Origin: Bombyx mori
Lineage: Eukaryota > Arthropoda > Insecta > Lepidoptera > Bombycidae
DNA length: 64,000 bases
Reading direction: 5' to 3'
Assembly (NCBI RefSeq): GCF_030269925.1
Contig: NC_085131.1
Location: 14,307,501 to 14,371,500, forward strand
The notes under the pieces are model-generated. The model was given only the letters and a program-made list of their open reading frames with translations. It was not told the origin of the DNA and did no database searches. How positions within the stretch are numbered: position 1 is the stretch's first letter; each line of letters begins with the position of its first letter. Shown here one piece after another: positions 15,101 to 27,900 of this stretch. The position numbers and the translations under genes are program-made.

Positions 15101-15145
15101 CTCCACCAGCGCACCGCGGACCAGAGCCCTGATGACTCTGCTTGA
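9146..15145 (+). CDS. Nup133: Nucleoporin Nup133, C-terminal half (14 exons, 5'-partial)
   Basis: Scaffold nucleoporin of the Nup107-160 (Y) complex of the nuclear pore. Exons: 9146-9233, 9575-9792, 10048-10208, 10858-10985, 11064-11237, 11501-11616, 11814-11956, 12037-12170, 12497-12566, 12742-12896, 13299-13478, 13609-13719, 13795-13909, 14985-15145 (stop TGA). Every border is GT/AG and every phase matches, giving 650 residues. Recognisable family stretches are DPRW, the AALAEKYQEFSVLVELC block, LAHAETDN, LASLSKLCMLVSD, EYDYKKALDL, VWCASVLRDDW, and the C-terminal LPELPELLSAPEL...FHYLLKYGYECL. The length equals that of the helical C-terminal half of animal Nup133 (about residues 515-1156), which binds Nup107 through its last helices. 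The N-terminal beta-propeller must be encoded upstream, beyond the satellite. The exons are very GC-rich and rich in Ala and Arg, unlike the AT-rich introns. The first base of 9146 completes a codon from the preceding exon. Confidence 0.93.
12190..12350 (+). mobile_element. LINE 3'-UTR remnant in Nup133 intron 8
   Basis: The segment from the CGCCGGATC-type block through TTTGGAGGCGCTCGGG to an A-rich tail recurs at 24583-24715 (+) and in reverse at 42375-42610. This marks a dispersed family, probably a non-LTR retrotransposon 3' end. The first part resembles the jockey-like 3' UTR found elsewhere in the window. No coding sequence is visible. Confidence 0.55.
14490..14628 (+). mobile_element. 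Bm1 SINE, 3' fragment (Nup133 intron 13)
   Basis: A diverged 3' part of a Bm1-type SINE: the 'actcagactgtc', 'catttacgt', 'gtaaccacttaacaccagg' and 'gtgagctcgt' blocks are in order and end in an A-rich tail. It lies in the last Nup133 intron, in the sense orientation. Confidence 0.75.
14806..14941 (+). mobile_element. Non-LTR retrotransposon 3' tail (Nup133 intron 13)
   Basis: A 3' tail beginning 'aagcggtaggcagcggc' and ending in an (AAT)n run. The same tail follows the coding remnants at 24163-24518 and 31103-31460, so this copy is a strongly 5'-truncated LINE. It ends 44 bp before the last Nup133 exon. Confidence 0.75.
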
Positions 15146-15388
15146 CCCGCTGGACCTCTGAACTGAGACGAACAAAACGGGTTTTGAATGTTCGTAAAGA
15201 TTAGTTTATCCGCGTCGAACTCATACTCCGACAAATGCTCTCCATGCGAGCACTCAAGCTGATAAAATCTGGTTGTGTATGCAATTATAAAGTGCTTGTT
15301 GTTAACTAAAGAAACACGTACTGCGACAGGGTATTCCACTGCATTGTGTCAAATCAACACAACGCCTTTATTATTTTATAAAAATAGC

Positions 15389-15405
15389 AATAAAATTCAA
15401 ATAAA
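15389..15405 (+). terminator. Poly(A) signals of Nup133
   Basis: Two AATAAA hexamers at 15389-15394 and 15400-15405, about 245 bp after the Nup133 stop codon, with TG-containing sequence just downstream. They are the first canonical signals 3' of the gene. Confidence 0.6.
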
Positions 15406-15411
15406 TATTAT

Positions 15412-17690
15412 GATCGTCTGCGGCGCGACTTCAGTGCGCTCAAATACCCTAACGTAGGTTCAGGTCTTGCTCCAAAGTCGCTAGGTAAAGGCTTTGAACT
15501 TTTGAAACTTTACATTTTAATGATTATCCACATAGAAACAAAAGTACACAGAGAATTTGGAGCAAGCCTCTGGCAACATTATACAAGTTCTCGATTGGTA
15601 CGCACATGGAACTTTGAAACCACTGGACTTTGTCTCGAAGTGGTTCAATTTAAGTGATAAGTGTTTGTGAACGCGTGCCGGCTCCACGCTGCATTCTAAA
15701 GCAAATAAATACTATTTGCAATTAATTGAGTTCTCACTACCAACCCTTTTTAAAAATCATTCCGAACAGTCAAAACCCGTTTTAGGAATAATCAAGGAAC
15801 ACATCAATACGTATTTCTTTGTTCAAAGTAGGTTATTTTGTGAGTTTTGTTTCCGTTGAACGCAGTTAATTCTAAGTGATATAGTCGGTAAGACGAGTGA
15901 TGTCCGCGGGCGCCTGCCTCCGAACGGTCGCTGAATTACATTTAGTCTAAAATATTTTATTAACCGCTGTAGATATTGTTGAATGACGTCTCGTTGTCGC
16001 GGCTGTATGCGTGCGTGCGTGCGTGCGTGCGTGTGCGTGTGCGTACGTACGTGTGCGTGAGTGTCTCGAACTAAATTGTTTGATTTCATTATTTAAAAGA
16101 CTAATAAATCGTATTGAAATTTCTAATGACATTATGTTAAAAATGGTTTTCGAACGACCTATTGTAATGAACATTAGACATAGTATTTAATTAATATAAC
16201 GCTTTAGTAATGGGACACTTAATATTTGTAGCTCAGTACTTTAGGTGATGTGCCCTCATGTAGTGTGAATATTTGATGACACTCGCTTGTGTCGGTTCTA
16301 GGAAGAATCGGTTTTGTGAAGTTTTTGGAATTAATGTTTGTGTCAAATACATGTGTACCAGTGGAGCACCGCGCGGTTGGGACTATGAACTTGCTGATGT
16401 CCATGAGCCATTAATCCAGTGGACCAAGTCTTCGTATGCCGGTTGAGGCACAAGGAATAGCAACATTAGACGTTAGGTAGCTACTTGACTCTGATATAGA
16501 CATTGTCAATTTTTAAAGCATGCGGGTAAGTATATATTTTCTAAAGCGTGCTGATTTATCGTTAATGTTCGCAGAACGGTAGACTCAAAAGTAAGCCATT
16601 ATTTTAGATTCATTGTACTACTGATATTTAGTTTTATTAGAGACGGTAAGTAACTTGTAGACATAACTAATACAAAAACTTCACAAACATACTTTAGAAA
16701 TAAGAAAAATAATCATAAGGAAACTAAACTCACCATTCGATGATGTTCAGTCAGACTGATTTAACTGTAAGCTATTGTATAAGCGGTGTTGCCACTCATC
16801 GTAAGAGACCTAACTGATAATTAAATAATGTAGAATCTCGCTTAAAAAAAACTGGCTGGATAGATTTAAATTTATTTTAGGTATCTAATTTTAAATGGCA
16901 ACACTGAATTAAACTTTAAACTTAATTATTCTAAAGGTAACTGGACACGGGTTTTTGTTCAATTTTAAAGCACTATATTTTCACTACATAAGTAATTATC
17001 TTAGTAGACAATACTTGTTATATAATACAACCTAATAACATATTTTACTGTGGTAAATGTGATTTTTATTCCTAAAGTTCAGTTTTCAAATTAAATTGAT
17101 GTTGAATTGATAATTTTAAAGCCATCAGTATATTTGGTGACTTATGACAATGTATTGTTTGACACAGCTGATCATTTTTTATGCCATTAAATTGTTCCTA
17201 GATTTAAGAATACGTAGTTTCTAGAAAAATAAGATTAAAAACAAAAAAATGTGATTGGATTCAGTCGTTTACTCTTCAAATATCGATTAACGCAGATATT
17301 TGTAATCGCCGATAACGTAGCGTACAAAGTTGTACGGACTATGTGCATTATTGAATTTAATTTCAATAAATAAAATTATATCAATAAAAAAAAGTTGTAA
17401 ATAAAATTTTCTCAAACTCTTACATTTAGACTACTATAGTTGGCATAAATCTAGTAAATTGTGAAATGATTAATTAATAACAACCAAACCTGTTTTTTTT
17501 TTGTGATTTAACGTTTTAATTAAATAATAATGAAAATAAAAGGCGTTCTTTTATTACTCTTCCCGCCAGTTCTAAACGTTGTGTTGATGAAATGTTCCAG
17601 CAGTATCTACTCCAAACTCACATTGAAGTACTCGATGCGACGCGACGTTAGTAAAATTGTAGATAAAAAACCAAAACACAAACAAATTGT
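15412..17690. other. AT-rich intergenic spacer with a short microsatellite
   Basis: No gene is recognisable on either strand. A degenerate (GTGC/GTAC) microsatellite lies at about 16007-16065. The remaining ORFs are short and of AT-rich, non-protein-like composition. Confidence 0.6.
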
Positions 17691-17693
17691 TTA

Positions 17694-17770
17694 TTTAATG
17701 CTTAGATGGACGACCTACCTAGTGTTAAGTGGTTACCGGAGCCCATAGACATCTACAACGTAAATGCCCG
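17694..17770 (-). mobile_element. Bm1 SINE 3' fragment, inverted
   Basis: Reverse-orientation Bm1 tail blocks (gtgttaagtggttac, agcccatagacatctacaacg). It faces the plus-strand Bm1 copy at 17829-18058, making an inverted pair. Confidence 0.7.
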
Positions 17771-17828
17771 AGTTTTATCACTGACTGCAAGTGTTGGGAG
17801 CCTGTCGCCGCCCACTTCTGGTGGACGT

Positions 17829-18058
17829 TATTGGTGGTAGGGCGTCCTACGAGTCCACACGGCTAAGTACCACCACCTTGCCTATTTCTACCGTGAAGCA
17901 GTAATGCGTTTCGGTTTGAAGGGCGGAGCAGCCGTTATACTATAAAAGCTGAGACTTAGAATTCATGTCTCAAGGTGGGTGGCGGCATTTACGTTTTAGG
18001 TGTCTATGGGCGCCGGTAACCACTTAACACCATCTAAGCAATAAAAAAAACCTGAGAC
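17829..18058 (+). mobile_element. Bm1 SINE 3' half
   Basis: Blocks in order: ggtggtagggcgtcc, cctatttctaccgtgaagcag, taatgcgtttcggtttgaag, ctcaaggtgggtgg, gtaaccacttaacacc, then an A tail. The tRNA-like head is missing. Confidence 0.85.
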
Positions 18059-18260
18059 TATAAAGAGCATGCTCGGGCTGGATGAACATCGTGTTTCAAG
18101 ATCGGCGATTTTATACCGTCCCACTTTTAATTGACAACACTACACACACAACGACACGTCAAGATGCTCTTAGGATTAACCTTGAGGATTTTTAATGTAA
18201 TTCTTGTATGGCCATATTAAATTCATGATCTTTTAATCTACAGTGTTTTTAATTTTTCAA

Positions 18261-18475
18261 TCTATACTAATATTATAAAGAGGAAAGATTTGTTTGTTTG
18301 TTTGTTTCGAATAGGCTCCGAAACTACTGTACCGATTTGAAAAATTCTTTTTCCATTAGAAGCCGACATTGTCCCTGATGAACATAGGCTACTTTTTTTT
18401 AATTTATTTTATTTTATTTTTTTGGTTTCATGTGTGTTTTAATGTTTCCGAAGCGAAGCGAGGGCGGGTCGCTAG
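18261..18475 (+). mobile_element. Non-autonomous Helitron (Lep1-like)
   Basis: It starts with TC (tctatactaatattataaag) and ends with CTAG, just after a short hairpin (AGCGA, GGGCGGG loop, TCGCT). The left flank is A and the right flank T, the normal Helitron target. It carries the 'actactgtaccgatttgaaa' block known from lepidopteran Lep1-type elements (recognised from memory). It is 215 bp long with no coding capacity. Confidence 0.8.
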
Positions 18476-18794
18476 TACATATAATTAAATCGTAGCTGAT
18501 CGCTGTCTGTACACGGAAGATATCTCAGAAAAACTGTTATTGGGGGCTTTATGAACGCAATAGAACCCAAAATGATGATTTTTAGAATTTTTGTCTTTGT
18601 GCGTTTGTGCACGTTCATCTCAGAAACAGCTTATCCGATGTGGTTTTCACTAATTTATTGTGGTAAGCTTTATTTAATTTTTAACTATGACTTCAATTAT
18701 TTTCCCGCGACTTTTCACGGCACGCTATTTGACACATCGTCCAATAACGAGCAAATAGCAATCGTTTGCAGTCGGCCGGCCGTCGCCGCGTCAA

Positions 18795-18804
18795 GCGCAT
18801 GCGT
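18795..18804. promoter_or_regulatory. NRF1/ewg-like palindrome in a CpG-rich promoter patch
   Basis: GCGCATGCGT, about 120 bp upstream of the proposed first exon of the cysteine-rich gene, sits in a locally GC- and CpG-rich stretch (about 18768-18860) surrounded by AT-rich DNA. It resembles the palindromic NRF1/erect-wing site. The promoter role is inferred from its position. Confidence 0.4.
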
Positions 18805-18921
18805 AGTGGCCCCGCTACGCTTTTTTGTTTATCACTAATAGTAGGACGCGGTATTGACTCGCGAGTGCCGATTGGAGACAGTAAAATATTTTTATTGAAA
18901 AGTTAAACAGTGACACCTTGA

Positions 18922-21900
18922 ATGTTTGTGATAATATTATTATTGTTAATATTCGCAAGACTGCGAGTCCTCGTCGAGTCCATTGGACAGTTTGTAAGTG
19001 GGGGTTTTGTTTGCTATTATTCCTTTTTACAATTTCGTACTGCAGTTGCAATTGCAATGATTCGAAATATAAACAAAATTTATGTGTAAATGACGTCGCA
19101 TTTATTGTGCATTAATTTAAAGTAGTCGATATTTATTTTAATAATAGATAAACAAATACCTGAAATCACAGCACGTAAAATCTTAACAAATTTTATTTCT
19201 GAATCGATTATACTAAGTTCACGCCTACCTTGTCACATAAATACGAGTGTTTTGAAAACGACCATCATCCCATTCATTACATTTCAACAAGTTGACAAGG
19301 TTCTTACGCCGGCACTGTGAAGCATAAGGTGCTTGCAAATTAACAATCATGAAGGAAGTAGGTAGATGCATACAATTTTACAAAATGTCCGACTTCTGAA
19401 TATCAGCTTATCTAAGGGTTGTGTCTAAATCTTGTGAACTAATATTTTATGATTGAAAACCGGAATGCACATTGGCATAGCGGTAAAAATAGGCAGGGTG
19501 CTGGTACGCACTACTTGATCGCAATGCTCTCTAGTAATTAACAGTTGGTGCCGTCTAATGCCCATACAGACATCATATATGTGTTGTATGCCAATATTAA
19601 TTAAAACACTAATCATTAATTACATCATCGAATCTAAAAGGACTGAGTCATGTTCTAAAACGTATTTTATGACCTATTCAATTATTAATAATTAAATCTT
19701 TGCATCAAAGCTTCTGTGTAGGGGTTGAATACTTAATTAGAGTTACGGTGGTTTCGTGTTACAAATGGTTTGCCATAACGATATTGAATGTTTAATTGTG
19801 ATAGTTCTCGGAGCGGTCCTGATTACATTGAGCAATGTACGTGGGAGCGTTGTTTTAGACATATTGGGAAAGACAGTAGGTACATTAGGAAAGATAGGAT
19901 TTTCCGCTCTAAATATATATTAGTTAGGTAATTTAGTAGATTTTTGTAACTGTTATTTCCCTCCGCTCGCCACTGACGCAGATTTCATTTATACGATCTG
20001 GGAATACGACGATCAAGCATAGTTCGTTTCCTGTGTGCTTAGTGCGAGTTTTTTAACGTTCTCGATAGCGTAAAAGTGAAGTCAAATTTGTATGGAGTTG
20101 GAACGTTTGCCTATATTTGCCGCTAGGAGCACTGTTCCAGCTGCAAACATATTTCAGGTAACTTTTACGCTATCGGGAACGTTAAAAAACTCGCACCAAG
20201 CACATTGAGCTATTTGTAACATATCCTGCGGCTCTGAAATAAGTTTCTTTCTAGTGTTTCGTGGATGCTGTGTCCCGAACAAAAGTCACAGCTGTGCTAA
20301 GTCAAAAAAGGTCGTATTATATCCTTCTATCTGCAATTGTCCGTTCTTAATAAGGCCACAGGCTACAAAACTTTCATACCTACAGTCATGACCTATACAA
20401 GGGTAGTGTTCGCTTGCGTGGTCCGTGCACACATTAACTCTCTCCAAGTCATCCAATTCCATTTGAGATTAAAGTTGAGTTTAGATCTTGACGATGACCT
20501 GAAATTAAATTAGAAGCGTCAGAACGCTTCTTCGAAACAGTGGTGCGTCACTATAACCCCTATTAATGTGGACGCATCTACATATCCAATCCATAGACAC
20601 CACCCAATGAGTTTCTCGTTGGACCCTATCAGTGGGTCGCGATTCAGATCCGGTAGTAAATTCAGCGAAGCAAGCACTGTTCTTGCTAGGGCCGGTGTTA
20701 GCAAGCTCTCTTATGTTGAGCCCGTGAGCTCACCTATCCGTCCGCGCGTGGTTGAGATAATCCCGTAACATACCGACGATGAAGTAGGAAAAAAAGCTAC
20801 GTCATGACCTACTTCAGACAAGGTCTGGAGCGATAGGCAGCGGCTCAGCTGTGTCCAGTGTGCATTGTCCATGGATATCTGTGACCACTCACCCTCTGGC
20901 GTGTCGTGCACTCGTTTGCTTGTAATAAAAAAACACTATTGGCCGATGAATCCGCCAAAAACGAACTCTCTTAACTTTTCCTCGGCTCGTTAGAATTTGT
21001 AATAAGTATCTTTCCAAAAGGTTCCTAAACTTAAAAACATTATAAAAATGGAGGATGACATGAGGTACTAATCTAAACTCTTTTATATAGCTGTCTCGCT
21101 GTAGTACCTACGGGTACTGGTAGCTCGAATGCTATCTTTTGAATTCTCATGGTTCTTGTGAATTTACTAATAAAACTCATTGAATTTAAATTAGTAACAC
21201 GGTTCGAGTTGACAAGCTGATTACTTCATCGATGCGCCAGCGTCACGTTATTGTGTGCTAATTAGATATTACGTTCGCTTTTGCTGTGAATTTCTTTATT
21301 TTAAATGAAACAGGTCTAGCGCAAACATCAATCGGCCTACAAGTCGTGAGCAAATCATATTTATACTTATACGAGTATGTATTTGATTTAACATTATTCT
21401 AGAGAGTTACACGTGAAATTCTAGCCTTTTTTTCCTACTTAGCTGAGAGCCTTGAGAGGCTATTTCAGTGTAACCTTAACTAGTAGGTGAGCTCACGGGG
21501 TCAAACCTGACGACGTTGCTAACACGAACCCTAGCAAGAGCCGTGCTTCGCAGAATCTACCACCGAATCGGAAACGTGACTCACTGAGAAGATCCGGCGA
21601 AAAACTCAATGGGCTGCGTCTGAGGGTTAATTTACTCGTCGAGCCCTTCGTCGCAAGCGACGAGTTCGACAAGAGCGATGACCGGTGCTTGAGGTACCTA
21701 AAAGCACCGTTAGTGGATCGGGAGGATCCGAAATGACGTGTTTGGGGCGACGTCGACTGCTTTCCATTCTGTCCGCAGGATCGGGAATGTAGTTATCGGC
21801 GGCCAGGATGAGAGGAGGGTTCTCTTGTCGTGCTGCTTTATCCAAGTGGAATTGTAACCTTTAAACCGTTAAGAGGATGCGTGCCGAAGGCCCAAGGAGC

Positions 21901-24900
21901 GTTGAGAGTCGCCTGCGACTGGTCCGTTACAGGACGACTGATGTCTTGTGTTGAACTTCCAGATTGCGACAGCTGCGGTACTCGATAGGGTTGACGCGCT
22001 GATAGTGAGGTGTGAAGGCTGCGGCTGTCTGGCCACAGGTCACCAGTTCATAGCGACAACTCCGAGATCCTCCATCGAGCTTGTGTTATCGCTCGATAGA
22101 CGGAAGGTCCGATAAACGGCTGTTCTGAACTTGTAAATTTGCAAGCATATCTTGAAAATATCGTTAGCACGGTTCAGGATTTGCCGTAATTCTTCTATTC
22201 TCTGATAATTACCGCTACAAATATATTTCAAACTCTTACCGCCTTGGGCGATACGCATTCCTACCCCATGATCTGTAAGCGGAGTAAAATGTCCCTTCGG
22301 AACAAGGTGACACTTTACAAAACTTGCATAAGGCCCGTCATGACTTACGCGAGTGTGGTGTTCGCTCACGCGGCCCGCACACACATAGACACCCTCCAAT
22401 CCCTACAATCTCGTTTTTGCAGGTTGGCCGTCGGGGCTCCGTGGTTCGTGAGGAATGTCGACTTAAACGATGACCTGGGTCTCGAATGAATAAAAAATGC
22501 ATGAAATCAGCGTCGGAACGTTACTTCGATAAGGCAATGCGACATGATAATCACCTTATCGTTGCCGCCACTGAGTACTTACCCGAATCCTGATCACACC
22601 GCCTACTCGTCGAACTCGGCAAAGCCACCAACAATCCCTCATTCATAAAAAAAAACCCATTTACTTGTTTGATGTCCATGACCAAGAGCGACCACTCGCG
22701 TAAACAAAGTATAAACATCAGATTATGCAACGATGAGACGTCAAGCACCGTAATAAGCAGCAAGGTACATAATGACAGGACGTAAGAAGGAAATCCTACT
22801 CGCCTCGTACACTCGCAGATGGACGCTTCGCAATCATTTCCGACTTGTCACTTGTGCCATATGTCATTATCAATTAATGAACTATTACGTAATTGGATTA
22901 ACTCGACACGCGAGGTGTTAATGGTTCACTTACGTTGTCATTAATACTACCTCTTCATGTTCTTGAGAAGATAAATGTTCGTGACCAGTCCACGAGAGAA
23001 ATAGTCTATAGTGTAGCATTTTCAGTAATTCTCAACTCTAGACATACTTTGCACATACATACATCGCTTGCCATGATCTACTTGGAAACCACGTTCTATT
23101 CGTTTTGCTGGTATTAGGACCTCTTGTGAGTCCGCACGGGTAGGTACCAACACCCCGCCTATTTCTGCCGTGAAGCAGTAATGCGTTTCGGTTTGAAGGG
23201 TGAGGCAGCCGTTGTAACTATACTGAGACCTTAGAACTTGTATCTCGAGGTGGGTGGCGCATTTACGTTGTAGATGTCCATGGGCTCCAGTAACCACTTA
23301 ATACCAGGTGGGATGTGAGCTCGTCCACTCATCTAAGCAATAAATAAAAAATTAGTAACTTTGCTTTTACGAATCATGTTTATTTCTATCACTAACATTA
23401 ACAACTAGGTCAAAAAATGACTGTAGGCAGTGACAGGCTTTGTTGCTTGACATTAAATTACTGACTGCTATCTGTACAAACGGGAATACCCTTCCCACAG
23501 TGATGTGGCGATAATGTCGTTCACAACCAACTTCCAACAATAGGCGACTGTGCCGTATGTAGGTACTCGTACACATATCAGGTGTGGAGTCGGTCGGTAT
23601 CAGCGTGTCGCAGCTGACCGGACGCGGCGACTTCAATGCACAGACTCTGAATAACGATAGGGATTTATAGCGTAGGTACTGTTGAATGATTGTTAACGAA
23701 CCTCAATATAGCTTGTGCAATTATTTGTGAGTTAGGCTAGGTTTGAATGTTGCACTGGAGCCGTGCTTCAAATCTTTTAAAAAACTTAAAATGTCCTAAT
23801 TATGCAAAGCTGTAAATAAGGCCAAAAATATCATGACCTAATTTTACTATTGGAAAGGGCCCACCTGCCCTTTCTCTCGGGCCCTTCGAGGAACGAAGGG
23901 TGCAGGTCATTCATCTTTTGCCTAAAGGTGAACGAACGATATGAAATATAATTTGACATAATTTAGAATACTGTATAGTGATTTGAGACTGATTTACGAC
24001 TGTTCCTGAAGGGTCTTTTTTATCGCTTGTATGGGTGGACGGGCTCACAGCCCATCTGGTGTTAAGTGGTTACTAGAGCCCATAGACATCTACAACGTAA
24101 ATGTGCCACCCACCTTGAGATATGGGTTCTAAGGTCTCTGTATATCTTCTAATCTGTATGTTCCATGGGGAGTGCTTTGAGGAATTGTTTGAGATGATCC
24201 CCTCATCTCCTTTTTATCATCGCACCTCCTGCCATCGGATCAAAGTTCATCCATATTATCTGGAAACGCTGCGTTCATCGACAGTGCGTTTCCAGAGGTC
24301 TTTTTTGCCACGTACCATCCGGCTATGGAATGAGCTCCCCTCCACGGTGTTTCCCGAGCGCTATGACATGTTCTTTTTTAAAGAGGCTTATGGAGAGTAT
24401 TAAGCGGTAGGCAGCGGCTTGGCTCTGCCCTTGACATTGCTGAAGTCCATGGGCGACGGTAACCACTCACTATCAGCTAGGCCGTATGCTCGTCTGTCTA
24501 CAAGGGCAATAAAAAAACTTGTGATTATTACCCGGACAGACTATTTTGCAAGGGATTCTGGCATGTTTCCATTATTTACTCCTTTCCTTTGGAGGCGCTC
24601 GGGTAGCTAACAAGCAAATCCCACTCCTCTTGGCTGAGTCCACCCGCCTGCCCTGGTAAAACTGAAAAGGGCTTCCGGGCCACCAGTAATCTCTCAAACA
24701 GAAAAAAAAATCTATTTAGCGCTTAGATTTCAGTTAAGTGTGTGACTTAGTTCCGGTCACAATTCCTATCGCAAGAATAAGTTACATTAACAATTAGTTA
24801 CTGATAGCGCAGTGGTTGTAGAGATCAAATTGTCGCGGTCCAGTGATTACAGTGATTACAGACGGCGCTACTGACCTTACGAGCTGAGAGCACGATCTTA

Positions 24901-27900
24901 TTACAATTTATATTATATAGAGTGTTCAATTTTGTTTCATAGTATTGTAGTCGAGAATTCAGCATAATGTGATTGATAGGATGACATGTTTCTGTATGTG
25001 ATGATGTGCTTTTCGTGGGGTCTACTAGGGAAGTGGACTAGTGATTCTTGGGGAAAGATCAAGGTATTGTTTTAAACTTTCATGGCTTTTGAAAAAAGCT
25101 ATTTCTAGAGAAAAAAAGCTTACCAGAGCAAAAGCTAGTCTGTTCAGATTTAAAGTGCAAGTCAAACAATAGATAAAGATTTTTAGGTGTATTTATATTA
25201 TAATATTCCGTATGGTTTTTCGACACCAAGAGTCGAATGTCTTCGCTCACTTAGGCGAATTCGAAATCTTCGTTGTATTATAAAACCGCACTCTATCTGT
25301 AAAATACGAATATACCTACATGAAATTAGTAGGATAGATCTTACCAGTTCTAAAACTAGTAAAATGATTAAAAATTGTGTACATATCATAAAATTGTGTT
25401 GCAGATACGCATGCACATGCAACGCAGGTTAATGTAAGTCGTTTATCGGAGTCTAGAAGACATTGATCGAGAACATTGTAAATTAATACTTGGTGCTGGA
25501 TTACATTGTTCAATATAAACCAACAATTAGTATCTATGAACTTTGAAGAAAATTAATCTAAATAGATTATAAACTAAAAAATAAAGCTTCAACAGCAGGC
25601 GGACCAAAAATTTCAATATTTTTTATCCTGATGATCTTGATCGGGGAATCAGATAGAAGTTATAAGAATAGCATATTTTCCTTGATCAAATTTTGAAATT
25701 CGTCTTTAAGATGATGGACATTACGTTGAAATTTTCCGAAACGTTATTATATACACAAGTCATTCCAGTAAAATGCTTTTCCACTGTCACGCCACGACCC
25801 ATAGACATGCACAAACCTCTAAATACGTAGTTCAGTTACAAATATTTGTGTGTATTTATTGATTTAAATGTAAAAGGGAGTATCTACTAAACTGAAATAA
25901 TATTCTGTATTCCAACATAATTGAAATTTTGACCTTCAACCTCGCCAACTTCGTATCTCCATTGTACCTACCAAGTGAGGAACAAGCGCCTTCACCCGTC
26001 GTACTTTTTAAATCTTACAACTCTCAAGTCACAAAAGTTATAAATAAGGTAGAGTTTGTAATCTAAGTCGTAATCTTTTTATCAATGAACAAACATAGCC
26101 TGGTTATGGCGCTCGGTAAACTGATGCCGACGCATTCCAGTCAGGTAAAAGCGTCGACTGATAGATAAGCTTAACATTCCACTTTTCTTAAGCTACAGTA
26201 CACCTTTATAGGCTTGTATTATAAAAGTAAAAGGATTATCGTAAATATTTTCCACACATTTCTTAATTTTTGATAATTAACACGTAGAGACGTGAATACA
26301 CAATTAGTACAGACATATTGAACAGTCGCTATTGTAATTATAATTTTGTAACAGCTTTAGAACCTCAAACCTTGTTCAAAGAATGACACGGCTTAGTCTC
26401 CGGCAAATGTAAATCGTAAAAAACGTAAGTGGTAAGTAGACACGCTTTAATAGCAAGCAGAACTAAAAATTCATACAATAATTTATTATCCTGGCAGAAT
26501 ATTAAGGTGAAGTGATAAAATAATGTTGTTATCACCAATCCTCGATTGATGTGCAAATATTCGAAGTAATCAGACGTCTAAGTTGTTGAAAAATGCGTTG
26601 AAAGATTCCATTAATTCCATTACACAATAATACATAGATAGATTAAGCTAGTTCAAGCTCATAAAAGCGGGTAAAAATTTGCTCAAGGTGACAGGCTCAG
26701 GACATTTTTAACCGTTTTTATTGCTATTGAATTTATCAGTATGATAATGGTAAGCTCAGCTGTACGCCCTACGGCGGACGAACGCCCATCAGTAGTATTT
26801 TTTTTGTATTGACTGCAGACCGACGATCAAATGTGAACATTGATGGTGATAGCCCATAGACAACAGCAATTACAAGGGTACAGGCAAACAGCTTTACCTC
26901 TCAAGAGAATGATCAGAGAGTACAACATCCCTAAATTTTTCGCAATCCGTAGCCCCTAGTATAAAATACGCATAGAAATATAAGGATTTTGCGTAATCTC
27001 AGTATAGGTAAGTACATCATAACGGCTTCACAAGTCGACCATACATCACGGGCATGATGTGTATCACCTGCTCCGGAAATACTCGTATCCTCACACTGCT
27101 CATGATATTTTTACTTTTCAAATGGTGTTCGTTTTTTGAAGCGGCCTTGAAACTACATTATCTTGTTATTTTGTGATGAAACGATTGTCTGTACGTTGGA
27201 TAACTCAATGGTTCCAGAAAGGTTTATGTTCCGTTAATTGAGGTGAGATTCAGAACGAGATTTGTTTTTAAATTACCTATTTCATTTCATAAGCACAACG
27301 ATTATTAACAGTTGACAACAATCAATGTGATGTGATTGCATTCAAAAACAAATTTACTACTGACTCACTATTTGTTTTATGCTCACGCATGCTCAAGGTT
27401 CGTGGCCCCTTATTAAATTTGCTATGGTTTTAACCATTACAATATTGTAGCTGCTAAAGAGTTTAAACATTTTATGACTTGAAGAACAAGCTACAAAACA
27501 TATTTTTTCGTCGCTACCTATTCGCTGTAGCGAGGTTATTTCAGCTACACTCGACGGGTAGGTGAGCTCACGGATTCACCCTGAGAGAATTTACTAACGC
27601 TAGCCACAGCAAGAGTAGTGCTTCGTAAAATCTACCACCGGATCGGAAACGCAACCCACTGAGAAGATCCGGCGAGAAACTCAATGGGTTGTGTCTATGG
27701 GTTAGTTCACTCGTCGAACTCTTCATCATACCTTCACGAAACATACCTTCGTGGTGACGAGAGACAAGGACGATTTTAAAGTTATCACCAAGTAACGCCC
27801 TTGTTATGATTACACTTGGTTCACCCTACGGATTTAAGAATTGTATCATATATCTCTATGGCTGTTATTTGTATGAGATTGAAAGCAAATTATTTGGAAT

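Noticed and set aside
18551..18838. 95-codon ORF with a hydrophobic start (MNAIEPKMMIFRIFVFV)
   Set aside because: Considered as the first exon of the cysteine-rich gene, but the 18922 exon has a better signal peptide, a consensus donor and the right phase.
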